Assembly (NCBI GenBank): GCA_964058805.1
Contig: CAXKVV010000697.1
Coordinates: 1 to 32,090 of the forward strand
Direction: 5' to 3'
DNA: 32,090 nt
From: Schoenoplectus triqueter
Lineage: Eukaryota > Streptophyta > Magnoliopsida > Poales > Cyperaceae
The position numbers and the translations under genes were made by a program. Under the pieces are notes generated by a model, which was not told the DNA's origin, searched no databases, and worked only from the letters and a program-made list of their open reading frames with translations. Below are positions 20,040 through 29,657 of the stretch, in pieces; within the stretch, counting starts at the first letter, position 1; each line of letters opens with the position of its first letter.

Positions 20040-20290
20040 ATGGAGTGTCCTAGTACTAGTGGAAGATGGAGTCGCGCGCCTCGATGGAGCAGTGGAGTGT
20101 GCCGACTGCCTGCGCTGATGGAGTGAGAGTGATCACCTTAGAGAGAGGAGAGATCACGAGAGACTCAGAGAGATCGCGGATCGCCAGAGCCTAGAGGAGA
20201 GATCGCGATTCGCGCAGGATGAGAGGAGAGATCGTGAGAGGCGCCGCTGAGAAGTGAGAACGCAGATAGGGTTTGGGACTTTGGGGTCTG
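20040..20290 (-). other. GC-rich leader-like segment inside CACTA element 2
   Basis: About 250 bp are much richer in G+C than the surrounding DNA, with repeated GATCTCTCCTCTC-type words on the minus strand. The minus strand also carries AAACCCTA (20,267-20,274), a telo-box common in plant 5' leaders. A GT after CATGTGTTATTCAAG at about 20,020 could be a donor leading to the captured ATG exon at 19,862. I read it as the 5' untranslated exon, possibly with promoter, of the captured hydrolase gene. Confidence 0.45.
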
Positions 20291-20784
20291 AGTTTACCCT
20301 ATCTATTAACGGATCAGATTAATCTTAGTTATATCTAATGGTCCAGGTTACCTGCAGGTTTAAATCAAAATCCTTTGCCTGACCTATCCCATTTTTTCAG
20401 CTGTATCTAACGATTCAGCGACAACTGGAAGGAATTTTTTGGTTTTTCTACGCCAACTGGAGGGAATTTATTTGCATCTATTAAACTGATGAAAAAAATA
20501 TCATATTTATTTACATCCGCGAGAACTGATGTGCATCAGCATTTTAGTACGTCCCCTCCCATTTATTTTCAGAAAAAAAAATAACTACACTTACTTATAT
20601 CTGCAAAATAGATACAAATATATAGTTACATCAGCATTACTAACGCAATATGTTCAAATCAAAATTTCGAGGTCGGAATTTTTTTTTGCTGATGCTAATA
20701 AAAAAGTGCCGATGCAATTGACCATTTCCAGATGCAAATACGACACTTTGGCTGGATATGTTTGATAGGATCAGCTTAAGTATA

Positions 20785-20905
20785 CACGTTACGCGAATCA
20801 TTATGTATATTAATCAATATACTATGTAATTTATTCTATGCAATACTTATGTTATTGTTCAACTTTAATATCATCAATATACATAATAACCGATTCGTTA
20901 CGTGG
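20785..20905. repeat. Short foldback, possible MITE
   Basis: ACGTTACGCGAATCATTATG and the following TATATTAAT recur, complemented, at about 20,871-20,904 (CAATATACATAATAACCGA, then TTCGTTACGTGG). The arms are about 32 bp and imperfect. No target duplication was identified. Confidence 0.45.
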
Positions 20906-20927
20906 AATATTATATTATTTTCTTTTT

Positions 20928-21128
20928 GAGGAAAATATGCTAACCAGTTTTGTCTTAAATCGATATTTCTTGTGAAGTTACTAAACTAAATCGTTGAAAG
21001 AAAAATAAAAAGAGATGTTGAATATTCTAATAATAATTTTTTTTTTAGGAAAAGATGCTAAAAACATGTCTCTTAAATAGATTTTTTTTGTAAAGTTAAT
21101 AAACAAATTGTTGAAATAAAAAACAAAA
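20928..21128 (+). repeat. Diverged tandem duplication, ~118-bp period
   Basis: GAGGAAAATATGCTAACCAG and the next ~80 bp recur from 21,046 as TAGGAAAAGATGCTAAAAAC. Both copies go on to a TCTTAAAT-A-GATTTTT-TTGT-AAGTTA-TAAAC pattern and end in AAATTGTTGAAA-like words. The copies differ at many positions, so the duplication is old. Confidence 0.55.
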
Positions 21129-21334
21129 GTTTATATATTACTACAGCACAGATCAGTTAATTTCTTTGCAAATAGGAGTTTTGCCTTAAAATAGGGAAAC
21201 CTTATCCCAACCACATAATTACTCTTGAGTAACACCTTGTTCCCCTCTTTATTTTTTAAAGAAACAAGAACCATGCATCTCAAAACAGTGCTGTCAATGA
21301 ATATCTCGTGTCCACTAAATAACTCGTGTCCAGC

Positions 21335-22064
21335 TAAGGTTGTCAATGAATATTCATAATCTGAAAATCCGATCTGAATCTGCACAAATGGATCTGTATA
21401 TGAATTTTTAAAATATATTTGTTAGTTTATTGGATCCGCATATAGATTCTAGAAAATGATCCATCTAATATAATTGATCCGCATTTGGATCTTATAAGAT
21501 TCAAATTCAAATCCGCTATGAATTCGATAAATAAATAAAATTATATTTTATGTCAATTAATAAAATAGACATGTCAAATTTAGTTTAAATTGAAGAACAA
21601 TGTTTATATTTCACTTTTTGTTGATTCATAAAGTTAAATAATAGTTATTGTATTAATTAGGTAGATTTTCTTATGTTATTTGATGTTTATTGTATGTTTT
21701 GAAAGTTGGAACAAATAGTTATAATTGTTGCTACATTTATGATTAGAACAAATAATTTTAAGATTGCTATTATAGAAAATGTGAATTATGATTGTTGTTA
21801 TATTTGAAATAATTTTAAAATAATATGATAATTTTTCTCTTGTCATATATTAATTATATATATTAATTATGTTATTTTTAATATTATTATAATACAAGAT
21901 CCGAAATATGATCCGAATCCGATCTGAAATCCGCTATAATAGTAAATATGGATTTACATTTGGATTCTCAAAATTTTATTAGATATGAATCCGTATATGA
22001 ATCTTATAAAATTTTAATGGATTCACATTTGAATTTTACGGAATCCGATCCATTGACAGCCCTA
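21335..22064. mobile_element. 730-bp hAT element with 8-bp target duplication
   Basis: The left end reads TAAGGTTGTCAATGAATATT. The reverse complement of the right end reads TAGGGCTGTCAATGGATCGG. The ends of the form TAGGGCTGTCAA are typical of plant hAT-derived MITEs. Directly outside lie TGTCCAGC (21,327-21,334) and TGCCCAGC (22,065-22,072), an 8-bp duplication with one mismatch, as expected for hAT. The inside repeats degenerate GATCCGAATCC-type words near both ends. No transposase is present. Confidence 0.82.
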
Positions 22065-22199
22065 TGCCCAGCTAACCAGTCTGAGCCCAAACCAAACCCA
22101 AGCCTTGTCAGACCGCACCCAACCAGGCCGACGTGGTTAATTCAGTGCCACTCTAATAACCTCCCACTAGCACACGTCATGTTGTACAATTCTATATAT

Positions 22200-22350
22200 A
22201 CAAATAAAGTTTCAAAGATATGTACACGTTACAAAAAGACATTCAAAAATTAAACATAGATACGGATAATTTTTTATATATACATATAAAATTTCAAGTG
22301 AACCTCGCTATTCAATTATTTTTCTGTCACAAATTAAACGAATGCATATG
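22200..22350 (+). repeat. Segmental duplication copy B, first block
   Basis: This block matches 1,930-2,090 in the same orientation (see that entry for landmarks). The copies differ by small indels and point changes. Confidence 0.7.
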
Positions 22351-22647
22351 GTTTAATTATTCATATAGATAATATTAAAAAAATTAATATATAATGATAT
22401 ACATCTGTAAACTGCTCTGCTCTAGAGAGAGTAAATCTACGATGTGCTTAAATTCACAGAAAACTTCTATGAGTTTAACTCCAAAAATATATAAAATAAT
22501 CTCTAAATTTTGATTTTTTTTACTCTCATTAAATTTTTCATATTGAAATCTTCTGGGTATAAAAATTTAGAATGTTTTGAATTTTCTAAATCACTATTTT
22601 CAATTTTTGAAAATCAACTCTAAAAATAATAATAAAATCTTCAATGT
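22351..22647. other. AT-rich spacer in copy B
   Basis: No gene or repeat end is recognised. Part near 22,460-22,600 faintly resembles the degraded AT-rich family seen near 345-410. Confidence 0.4.
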
Positions 22648-23041
22648 TTGGGCTATGGTGCTATGCATATCATGCATCGCTCCCTTGCTACGGATCGGTT
22701 CTTCTTTATCAAAGTGCAAATGTCGATCCAACCATACAAAATGATTTTCATATGAATATCTAGACGTGGACCAAATTTTATATTTTTTTAATTTTTTTAC
22801 TATTTTTAAGATAATTAAAAAATCACTTTTTTTATTGGCACATAATAACTAAATGAAGTGATTTTTTAGTCATCTAAAAAATAGTTAAAAACTTTTAAAA
22901 ATTATAAAATTTGATCTATATCTATATATTCATATGAAAATTATTTTAAGCAGTTCGGATCGACTATTTAGACTTTGAGAATGAAGAATCGATCCATAGC
23001 ACGGAAATGATACGTGCTACATGCATAGCACCATAGGCCAA
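22648..23041. mobile_element. Foldback element 4 beside a TA microsatellite
   Basis: The left end reads GGGCTATGGTGCTATGCATA. The reverse complement of the right end reads TGGCCTATGGTGCTATGCAT. The inner arms pair over most of their length (for example TTTTCATATGAATATCTAGA against ATATATTCATATGAAAATTA). The inner words CATATGAAAAT and CGGATCGACTATTT are shared with foldback element 3, placing them in one subfamily. On the right come a CT-rich tract and (TA)n at about 23,064-23,110. Confidence 0.8.
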
Positions 23042-23061
23042 CTCTCTTTCTCTCTCTCTCG

Positions 23062-23110
<49 letters not shown>
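23042..23110 (+). repeat. CT-rich tract and TA microsatellite
   Basis: TCTCTTTCTCTCTCTCTCG is followed by about 46 bp of uninterrupted (TA)n. It borders foldback element 4, as (GA)n and (TA)n tracts border elements 1-3. Confidence 0.9.
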
Positions 23111-23113
<3 letters not shown>

Positions 23114-23394
23114 TCAATAATCAGATGATCTTCTAATATGCATTGCATTTAGACCTGCTGCAACAACTTCAGATTCTGATTTTTAATTTTGTATTAACGA
23201 TTTGAACTACTGATTTAATCTACGTACTTTATTTTTCTGAAAACAAATTTACTATTATTTTAAAAATCTTTTACTATCTTTAAATTAAAAAATCATCGTT
23301 GTTGAAAATTTTACACTGTTCCACCTTATCCCAATCCTAAACATGGTAGGAAAAAAATTTTAATTGTTTTATTTCCAATCGAATTATAATAAAC
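23111..23394. other. AT-rich stretch before copy B main block
   Basis: No gene or element end is recognised. Confidence 0.4.
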
Positions 23395-23493
23395 GCATCA
23401 TATTCAATTGTTCCGATCGTACGGATCACAAATTCAAAATTAAAATTTAAGTGTGGCACCAACCAATGATTATATATATAGTATTTTTTTTTT

Positions 23494-23933
23494 TGTTAGA
23501 AGTTATAAACTTCAAGTCCAGATTTCGAAGAACTAAGATCTCATAAACTTGACCTCGACAACTCCATATTCGAAGTAGCAGCAGATAAGATGAGCTAAGG
23601 AATAGCTCAAGATAAATCCAAGATAGCTCAGGACAATGATGACGAAATATTTCTGGCATTCATCGTATGTGTCAGAAATAACTGATGAAGCATCAAAATG
23701 ACCGAAGTGTGACATTTAATACCTTGTAATTTATAAGTAGATAGTTGTAGCTAGTCTTATATAAATATGGAGGTGTAATTAATGCACTGAATATAATATA
23801 TAAAGGAGTAGAGTATGTAATAAGAAAGAAAACATTTATAATTTTTATTGAAATTAAAGAAATAGTTTTCAGAGCACTATTTTCATTCTCTCTGATAATT
23901 TGCTATAATTGCTTTTAGTTCTCATTTAATTCA
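23494..23933 (+). mobile_element. Possible solo LTR in copy B
   Basis: The segment starts TGTTAGAAGTTATAAACTTC and ends near TTTAATTCA, giving TG...CA ends. A TATA-like box, CTTATATAAATATGG (about 23,756-23,770), lies two thirds of the way along, followed by AATAAGAAAG, as in the promoter/R region of plant LTRs. Copy A lacks this segment. The duplication of flanking bases is blurred by runs of T (ATTTT-type on both sides). Just outside, AATTTTTCGTTATTTTTATG occurs twice. No internal retroelement genes follow. Confidence 0.5.
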
Positions 23934-24388
23934 ATTTTTCGTTATTTTTATGAGTTGTGAGTAATTTTTCGTTATTTTTATGCCACGTAGAGAAGGTTAA
24001 TTAAACAAGGGAAGATTCATTTTTGTTGCTTGGTGTGTTGGATTAGCAACAACCACAATCATCAATTAATGCTATAAAGAGGGAATGACATGTCGAATCC
24101 CACTTACAAATAGTTGCATATGAGGCAGAGCACAATATGGACTTTAAATACATATTTGGAGGTCCCCTGGCCCTTCATGACATATGCAAAATAAAAAGTT
24201 AGAAATGATGTATTTCCAATTCATTGTGCTTGGCTTGTCGGGTACAGGTGTCTATGTTTCATAATATACGAAATGAAGATTCTTAATTTCGTAGCATTTG
24301 CAGTTATGCTTGTTAATAACGTAAAATTTTGTGTTAGTCTACATGTGGGTAACATAATTAATTAATTTAATGTAGTTATAACTTCTAA

Positions 24389-24505
24389 GGCTTCATTTGT
24401 TTTGGGAATAAGATGGATAAAAAAAGGTAATAACTTTATCATCAGTGAGAGTGGTGATAGCTTATTCTTTCTTATCTCCCTTTTATCTGAACCCCAAACA
24501 AAGCC
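24389..24505. mobile_element. 117-bp Harbinger/Tourist-type MITE
   Basis: The ends GGCTTCATTTGTTTTGGG and CCCCAAACAAAGCC are inverted copies. TAA (24,386-24,388) and TTA (24,506-24,508) lie outside, close to the 3-bp TAA/TTA duplication of PIF/Harbinger elements with one base changed. The homologous site in copy A reads ACTTCTAAGGGATCAAG without the element, which confirms insertion after the duplication. Confidence 0.82.
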
Positions 24506-25411
24506 TTAGGAGATCAAGATATGCAAACAACAAGGTTCTGTCCAAAAATTTTCATTGGGAAAAATGCGATACAGATAATATATAAGAATATGTGCTGAAC
24601 TGCTGATGAAAGATTGGAGTCATCTTCATATAAAAGAAAAAGATATGGATGAGTTTATATTGAAGCATGATGTATGTGGCGATTCTGCTCTGATTATATT
24701 CTTCACAGTTGTTTTTTTTACTCATAACATGCAACCAAAAATCACTTTTAGGAAATTAAAAGCCTCAAAACTCGTGGAGACAGGTGTGGGCATTTGTCAT
24801 CCTGACTGAAATTTTTTAAAAATAACGCAAAAATGCGCTAATAACTTAAAATAATTGTGAAATTATGCCTCTGCTAGAAAATTTTGTCCATCCTATTTGA
24901 TATTCTGGCTCCACCCCTATTTGTCGCTGTATCATAGAACTCTTCATGCAATTGGTTTTTATAATTTATTTTCCTTTGTTTTTTGGTAAAATATGGGGAT
25001 TGCGCCTTCATTATCACAACTTGTGGAGCATGCATCTTTTCCAGCTCTTTCAAAATTGTTTACTGCAATTATGTTCTTATTAAAGCATTAGGAGACATTG
25101 CAAAAAATGCAGTATAATTTGAAAGGCAACATAATTTGTAATCCATATTTGGGTTTTAGAGGTATCTTCTAATTAATGCCGCTTTGGAATCTTTTCATAT
25201 CCAATGCAACATTGAGCATTCCATGCACCAATTAGAGGAGGTCACAGTGGGGTGTTTGGTAAATGTGGCGAACCAGAACTTGTTAACGTGTTGGTGTACA
25301 AGTGCTGGTTGACCTCTCCTTGTGCATATGTAAAGTTGACTAATGGCGTCTCTATTTGGTACTTGGTTGTTATATCGATCATATTGCAATAAAGGTTAGG
25401 TATTAACAATT

Positions 25412-25690
25412 TTGGTTTGTTTGGCATAATAGTAAGAATAAAATTATTATTCTTACCAATTAATTTATCAAATGAATTAAGTAGAAGAGTGTTAATCTGG
25501 TATATCAAGTTATAGGTAGTATATCAGATAAGCTCTCGTCAGAATAGTGATTATTATTTGATTATATTATATTATATTATTATGATTATGATTTATTATG
25601 TTATATTATGATTATAATTTATTATTATATTAATATTATTATATTAAATTATGATTATTATTATTATCATCACTATTAGTATTATTATAT
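25412..25690. mobile_element. Element head with short (ATT)n core
   Basis: TTGGTTTGTTTGGCATAATA and the next ~140 bp follow the head of the element at 27,236 (shared words: AATTAATTT-TCAAA, AAGTAGAAGAGTG, TATATCA-TTATAGGT, AGCTCTCGTC-GAATAG-GATTATT). An (ATT/TTA)n tract of about 130 bp follows. The matching tail seen at the other copy was not found here. Confidence 0.55.
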
Positions 25691-25988
25691 TATTCGGGTT
25701 AGTTCGGATTTCGGGTTGTCTGGTCTCTGGTAGTCTCGTATTTTGGATCGTTCAGGTTCAGGTCAGGTCAAATTTTGAGTACTCTAATTTCAGGTCGTCT
25801 CAGGTTTCAAGTTGTTCGGATTCGAGTAGGGTTAGGTTTCAGGCACTCTAATTTTGAATTGTCTCGAGTTTCGAGTCGTCTCATATCAAGTCGGATTCGG
25901 ATCAGTTTGATTTTCTGAAAATTTCATGTTGGATTGGATTCAGATATGAGCGAATCAGGTGTATTTTTCAAGTCGATTTTTCCACCTC
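25691..25988 (+). repeat. TCGGGT/TCAGGT-rich repeat with hAT-like right end
   Basis: Variants of TTCGGGTT, CAGGTTCAGGTCAGGTC and TTCGAGTCGTCTC fill about 250 bp. The segment ends GATTTTTCCACCTCTA, the complement of TAGAGGTGGAAAAATC, a form known from the ends of plant hAT-derived repeats. The left end could not be found; the (ATT)n tract may have broken it. Confidence 0.45.
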
Positions 25989-27235
25989 TAATATTAATAA
26001 TAGAGTTAAACTCCTATTTTGAATAATAGAGTTAATAAATTTTTATTGTGATGAACCTTTTACCTGTCAATCAACAAAAAGCCCACAAATTAAGATGTGT
26101 TTTGATTATTTTATTAAAATGTAAATGAGGCGAAAGCCCAGTATAGCGTTTACTCGTTCCTGATGAATGTACTAGATCGGGCCTAAAGTACGATCCACAT
26201 ATGAAAGTTTGCAAGATATGATTCAGAATAATTAAGAAATTATACAATAAAATTGTGAAAAAACTTGCTGGGAAGTGAGAACAGAGAACTGATATTAGCT
26301 CAGTTAGGTACTTAGGTGTCATCATGAAAAGAGATAATCAAATTTATCAGTTTAACTCAATTCTACATATTTTTACTCTAAGAATCAACACGATAATTTA
26401 AATTTCGAAATTTTAAAAATTAAACTGATAGATGAACAATTACTTTAGAAATCATTGTGTAATTTATTTTGAATTCTTATTTAGTATTCTAAAAAAATAC
26501 TTTTTATAAGAAAATTAAAATAAATTAACATTTTGGAAAGATTTTTTTTCTACTATGAAGTCTTGGAATAATAGCAAAAGGAACGACCTTTAAATTTTGA
26601 ACTTGCTGTGGGGACAGAACTGTTAAGAATTTTCTTTTTATGTGAAAAATTAATCACTTTCCATTTTTTTTAGAAGGTTGTTAATCTTTGTCTGCAAATT
26701 TCATTCAAATTTTTTCTAGTATGGAATTGACCATTTTTCGTTTCAAACCGTACAAAGTTTACTTTTGTAATGTACATATTTTATCTTTTTTGTTGAAAAA
26801 GATGGAGATCAACCCTGCATTGGTCGAAATTTGGACAAATTTTTCTATCTTTTTATTTTAGTAAAGATAAATTTCAAACATTTCTTTTTTTTTAATTATT
26901 TGATTTTGACTCACAATCTCTTATTTGAGATTATACTAATTAACTATCACTTAAGCTATTAATCATTGCTCTTTTTTTTAGAAAAATAGAGCTCAAGGCC
27001 CTAAAAATATATATTGAGGGATTGTTCAATAGTATAAAACATGAACACAGAGAAGGAGAAAATTAAAAAAAAAAGTTAGGTGAGATATATAACGTCATTT
27101 TGTAATCACGAGGTTGTTGAGAACTAGAGACAGGAATTGGAAACCATTGGGCGATGTTCTCTGGATCAAGGACCTCCATCCATTCTGTGTTCCATGGTCA
27201 ATCGAAAAATGAAGCATCAATTCTCTTCTCTTCTT
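25989..27235. other. AT-rich intergenic stretch
   Basis: No gene is recognised. The minus-strand open frame at 26,071-26,325 has no identifiable domain or splice partners. No transposon ends were seen. Confidence 0.45.
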
Positions 27236-28726
27236 GGGAGTGTTTGGATAGAATAGTTATTCCGACAATTAATTTGTCAAACGAATTTTAGACTAAGTAG
27301 AAGAGTGCGGAATAGTGCTAATCCGGTATATCAATTTATAGGTGGAATACCGGATTAGCTCTCGTCGGAATAGCGATTATTGTTTAATTATATTATATTA
27401 TATTATTATATTATGATTATGATTAAGATTTAGTATTATTATATTATTATATTATATTTATGATTATAATTTATTATTATATTAATATTATGATTATTAT
27501 TTATTACTTATTATTATCATTATATTATTATTATTAAATTATTATCATTATTGTTATTATATTATCATTACCATTAGTATTATTATATTATTTATTATTA
27601 TTATAAATATAATTTTAATATTATATTATTATATTATGAATATAAATATAATTATTTTATTATTATATTATTATGATCAAGATTATTTATTATTATATTA
27701 TTATATTATGATGATTATGATTAAGATTATTATTATTTTTTATTATTTTATTATGTGGTATTATATTATTATATGTTGATTATAGTGATGATTAATTTAT
27801 TATTTTATTATTATAATTATCATCATTTATAATTATTTTTATGATTATGATTATATTTTTATTATTATATTATTATGATTATGATTATGGTTATATTATT
27901 ATGATTATGACTATAATTATTATTATCATGATTATGATTATGATTATTATATTATGATTATATTATTAAAATTATGATTACTTTTTATTATTATATTATT
28001 ATAATTATGATTGTAATTATAATTTTTTATTATTATATTACTATATTATGATTATGTTTATATTTTTATTATATTACTATTCTAATATTATTATTTATTA
28101 TGATTATTTTTTATTACTTTATTATTATTTTATTATGTTATATTATTTTATTATATGTTGATTATATTTTTGATTAATTTATTATTATAATTATAATTAT
28201 TTATAATTATTTTTATGATTATGATTATATTTTTATTATTATATTATTATGATTATGATTATGACTATAATTATTATTATCATGATTATGATTATGATTA
28301 TGATTATTATATTATGATTATATTATTAAAATTATAATTACTTATTATTATTATATAATTATAATTATAATAGTAATTATAATTTTTATTATTATATTAC
28401 TATATTTTGATTATGTTTATATTTTTATTATATTATTATTATAATATTATTATTTATTATGATTATTTGTTATTACTTAATTATTATTATTATTATCTTA
28501 CTATTATGATTATTATTTTACTATTATTATTATTATCATCATCATATTAGTATTATAATTATTCAGATTTTAACTATTCTATGTAACAACTGTCAAACGT
28601 TATTTTCACTCTTCCGAATAGTCAAGAATATCACTCTTCTACCACTCTTCCAAAAATATACTATTCTACCAATCTTCTAAAATTACCACTCTTCCAAATC
28701 TATTCCTTGATTTGCCAAACGGACCC
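27236..28726. mobile_element. 1.5-kb element with very long (ATT)n core
   Basis: The left end reads GGGAGTGTTTGGATAGAATA. The reverse complement of the right end reads GGGTCCGTTTGGCAAATCAA, then GGAATAG. GAAGAGTG words in the left head are answered by several CACTCTTCC words in the right tail, so head and tail form a loose inverted repeat. The GGG--GTTTGG ends fit a MITE of hAT or Harbinger type, but no target duplication was found. A related head lies at 25,412. Between head and tail is a 1.2-kb trinucleotide-rich tract. Confidence 0.55.
27386..28560 (+). repeat. (ATT)n/(TGATTA)n tract with ~354-bp duplication
   Basis: About 1.2 kb consist almost entirely of TTA, ATT, TGA and TATA words. 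Within it GATTATGACTATAATTATT occurs at about 27,904 and again at about 28,258. The surrounding ~350 bp keep the same order (for example ATATGTTGATTATA, then TTTATAATTATTTTTATGAT). The core therefore grew partly by duplication of a ~354-bp unit and not only by slippage. Confidence 0.75.
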
Positions 28727-28947
28727 ATATTGTTTAAAAAAGATTTCTTTTATCACCAACTCTAGAATTCACATCTGTTGTTAGGAACTTATTGTCTCGA
28801 CGGAAGTATTGGATTGAAAATCAAACGCCGAGATTATTTTACTTCTCTCTCTTCTCTCTCTTTTTCTCTCTCTTCAAGATACATCATATTCATCCGTTCT
28901 CGATCTGATAGTTCTAATCGAAATAGCAGAAGGGTGAGAATCACTTG

Positions 28948-29220
28948 ACAATGGGTTATTATAACAATATTGATAATAAAATTTTCAAATATATATTAAA
29001 AAAATTCTAAATATATTTTCCTACTTATATATTGATATTGATAGTGATTCAAATTTTATGCAATTTCATTATTATTTGATGCTTCGTCAAGGACCATCAA
29101 ATGATAATGAAATTACATAAAATTTAAATCACCATCAATCTATAAGTAGAAAAATATATTCATAAAAAAATTATATTTATTTAAAAAAATTATTATCAAA
29201 ATTATCAACATAACCGTTGT
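28948..29220. mobile_element. 273-bp palindromic MITE, complete copy
   Basis: The left arm begins ACAATGGGTTATTATAACAA. The reverse complement of the right end begins ACAACGGTTATGTTGATAAT. The arms pair along almost the whole length, with the centre near ATGCTTCGTCAAGGACCATC (about 29,080-29,100). Inner pair: TTCCTACTTATATATTGATA against ATCAATCTATAAGTAGAAAA. A second, interrupted copy lies at 2,103-2,255 plus 3,425-3,552. No coding capacity. Confidence 0.75.
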
Positions 29221-29289
29221 AATACTTTCTCTCTTTTTTATCCCAAAAAAATAACAGCAGATTCCGACTCACCAACTCTATATAACCAG

Positions 29290-29657
29290 ATTTTTTTCAT
29301 TTTAGTAAATAAAAAAATAACTAAATGGAAATGGTAAGATTATCCCAAAAATTAGCCCATATAGCCTGGACCGAGTTTTAAACTCGGTCTCAGTTGTCTA
29401 GACCGAGTTTGAAACTCGATCCCAGATTTTTTTTATGTTTGTGTGTGTTATAATAAAAATAAAATACAACAATCAGTGGATTGATCTAAAATATTACAAC
29501 AAAAATTAAAATAAAGTTTTATAAAGCCAAATATAAACACGATTAATATATTATTGTAAAATAGTATCAAACAAATAGAAATATTACAACAACAATTAAA
29601 ATTCAATTATTCTGATAAATATAACAATAAAAAATATAAACACACCGATAATCTAAA
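29290..29657 (-). mobile_element. 3' tail of Mutator-like copy B, with two palindromes
   Basis: Read on the minus strand this is a diverged copy of 5,546-5,870. Copy A has one GACCGAGTTT...AAACTCGG palindrome; here there are two side by side, GACCGAGTTTTAAACTCGGT (29,369-29,388) and GACCGAGTTTGAAACTCGAT (29,401-29,420). The outer limit is set where similarity fades. Confidence 0.6.

Larger units (their letters stand above)
18563..20760. mobile_element. CACTA-like element 2, carrying a gene fragment
   Basis: The left end reads CACTACAGGAGAGCGTCGCA, followed by ACATCTG. The reverse complement of the proposed right end reads CATATCCAGCCAAAGTGTCG, then TATTTGCATCTG, which aligns with a small gap. 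The right CACTA tip is decayed and no 3-bp target duplication is visible (GCT left, TTT right), so the right limit is provisional. Words of TGATGCAAAT and ATTTGCATC type, in both orientations, crowd the outer 350 bp on each side. These would be the subterminal repeats of a CACTA element. No transposase is present; spliced host-gene fragments are. Confidence 0.65.
23395..25412 (+). repeat. Segmental duplication copy B, main block
   Basis: This block matches 5,880-7,480 in the same orientation, with two insertions absent from copy A (23,494-23,933 and 24,389-24,505). Similarity stops at GGTATTAACA (about 25,409), just where an (ATT)n-bearing element begins. Open frames inside are not conserved between the copies. 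Confidence 0.85.

Noticed and set aside
20040..20290. GC-rich segment as a CpG-island promoter of a resident gene
   Set aside because: It lies within the CACTA-like element and leads into captured exons, so capture explains it better.
23447..23715. Minus-strand open frames in the possible solo LTR
   Set aside because: They have no known domain, and the surrounding sequence has LTR-like ends and a TATA box.
27386..28560. Centromeric or satellite array
   Set aside because: The tract is a trinucleotide-rich core with only about two copies of a longer unit, enclosed in element ends; it is not a regular satellite.
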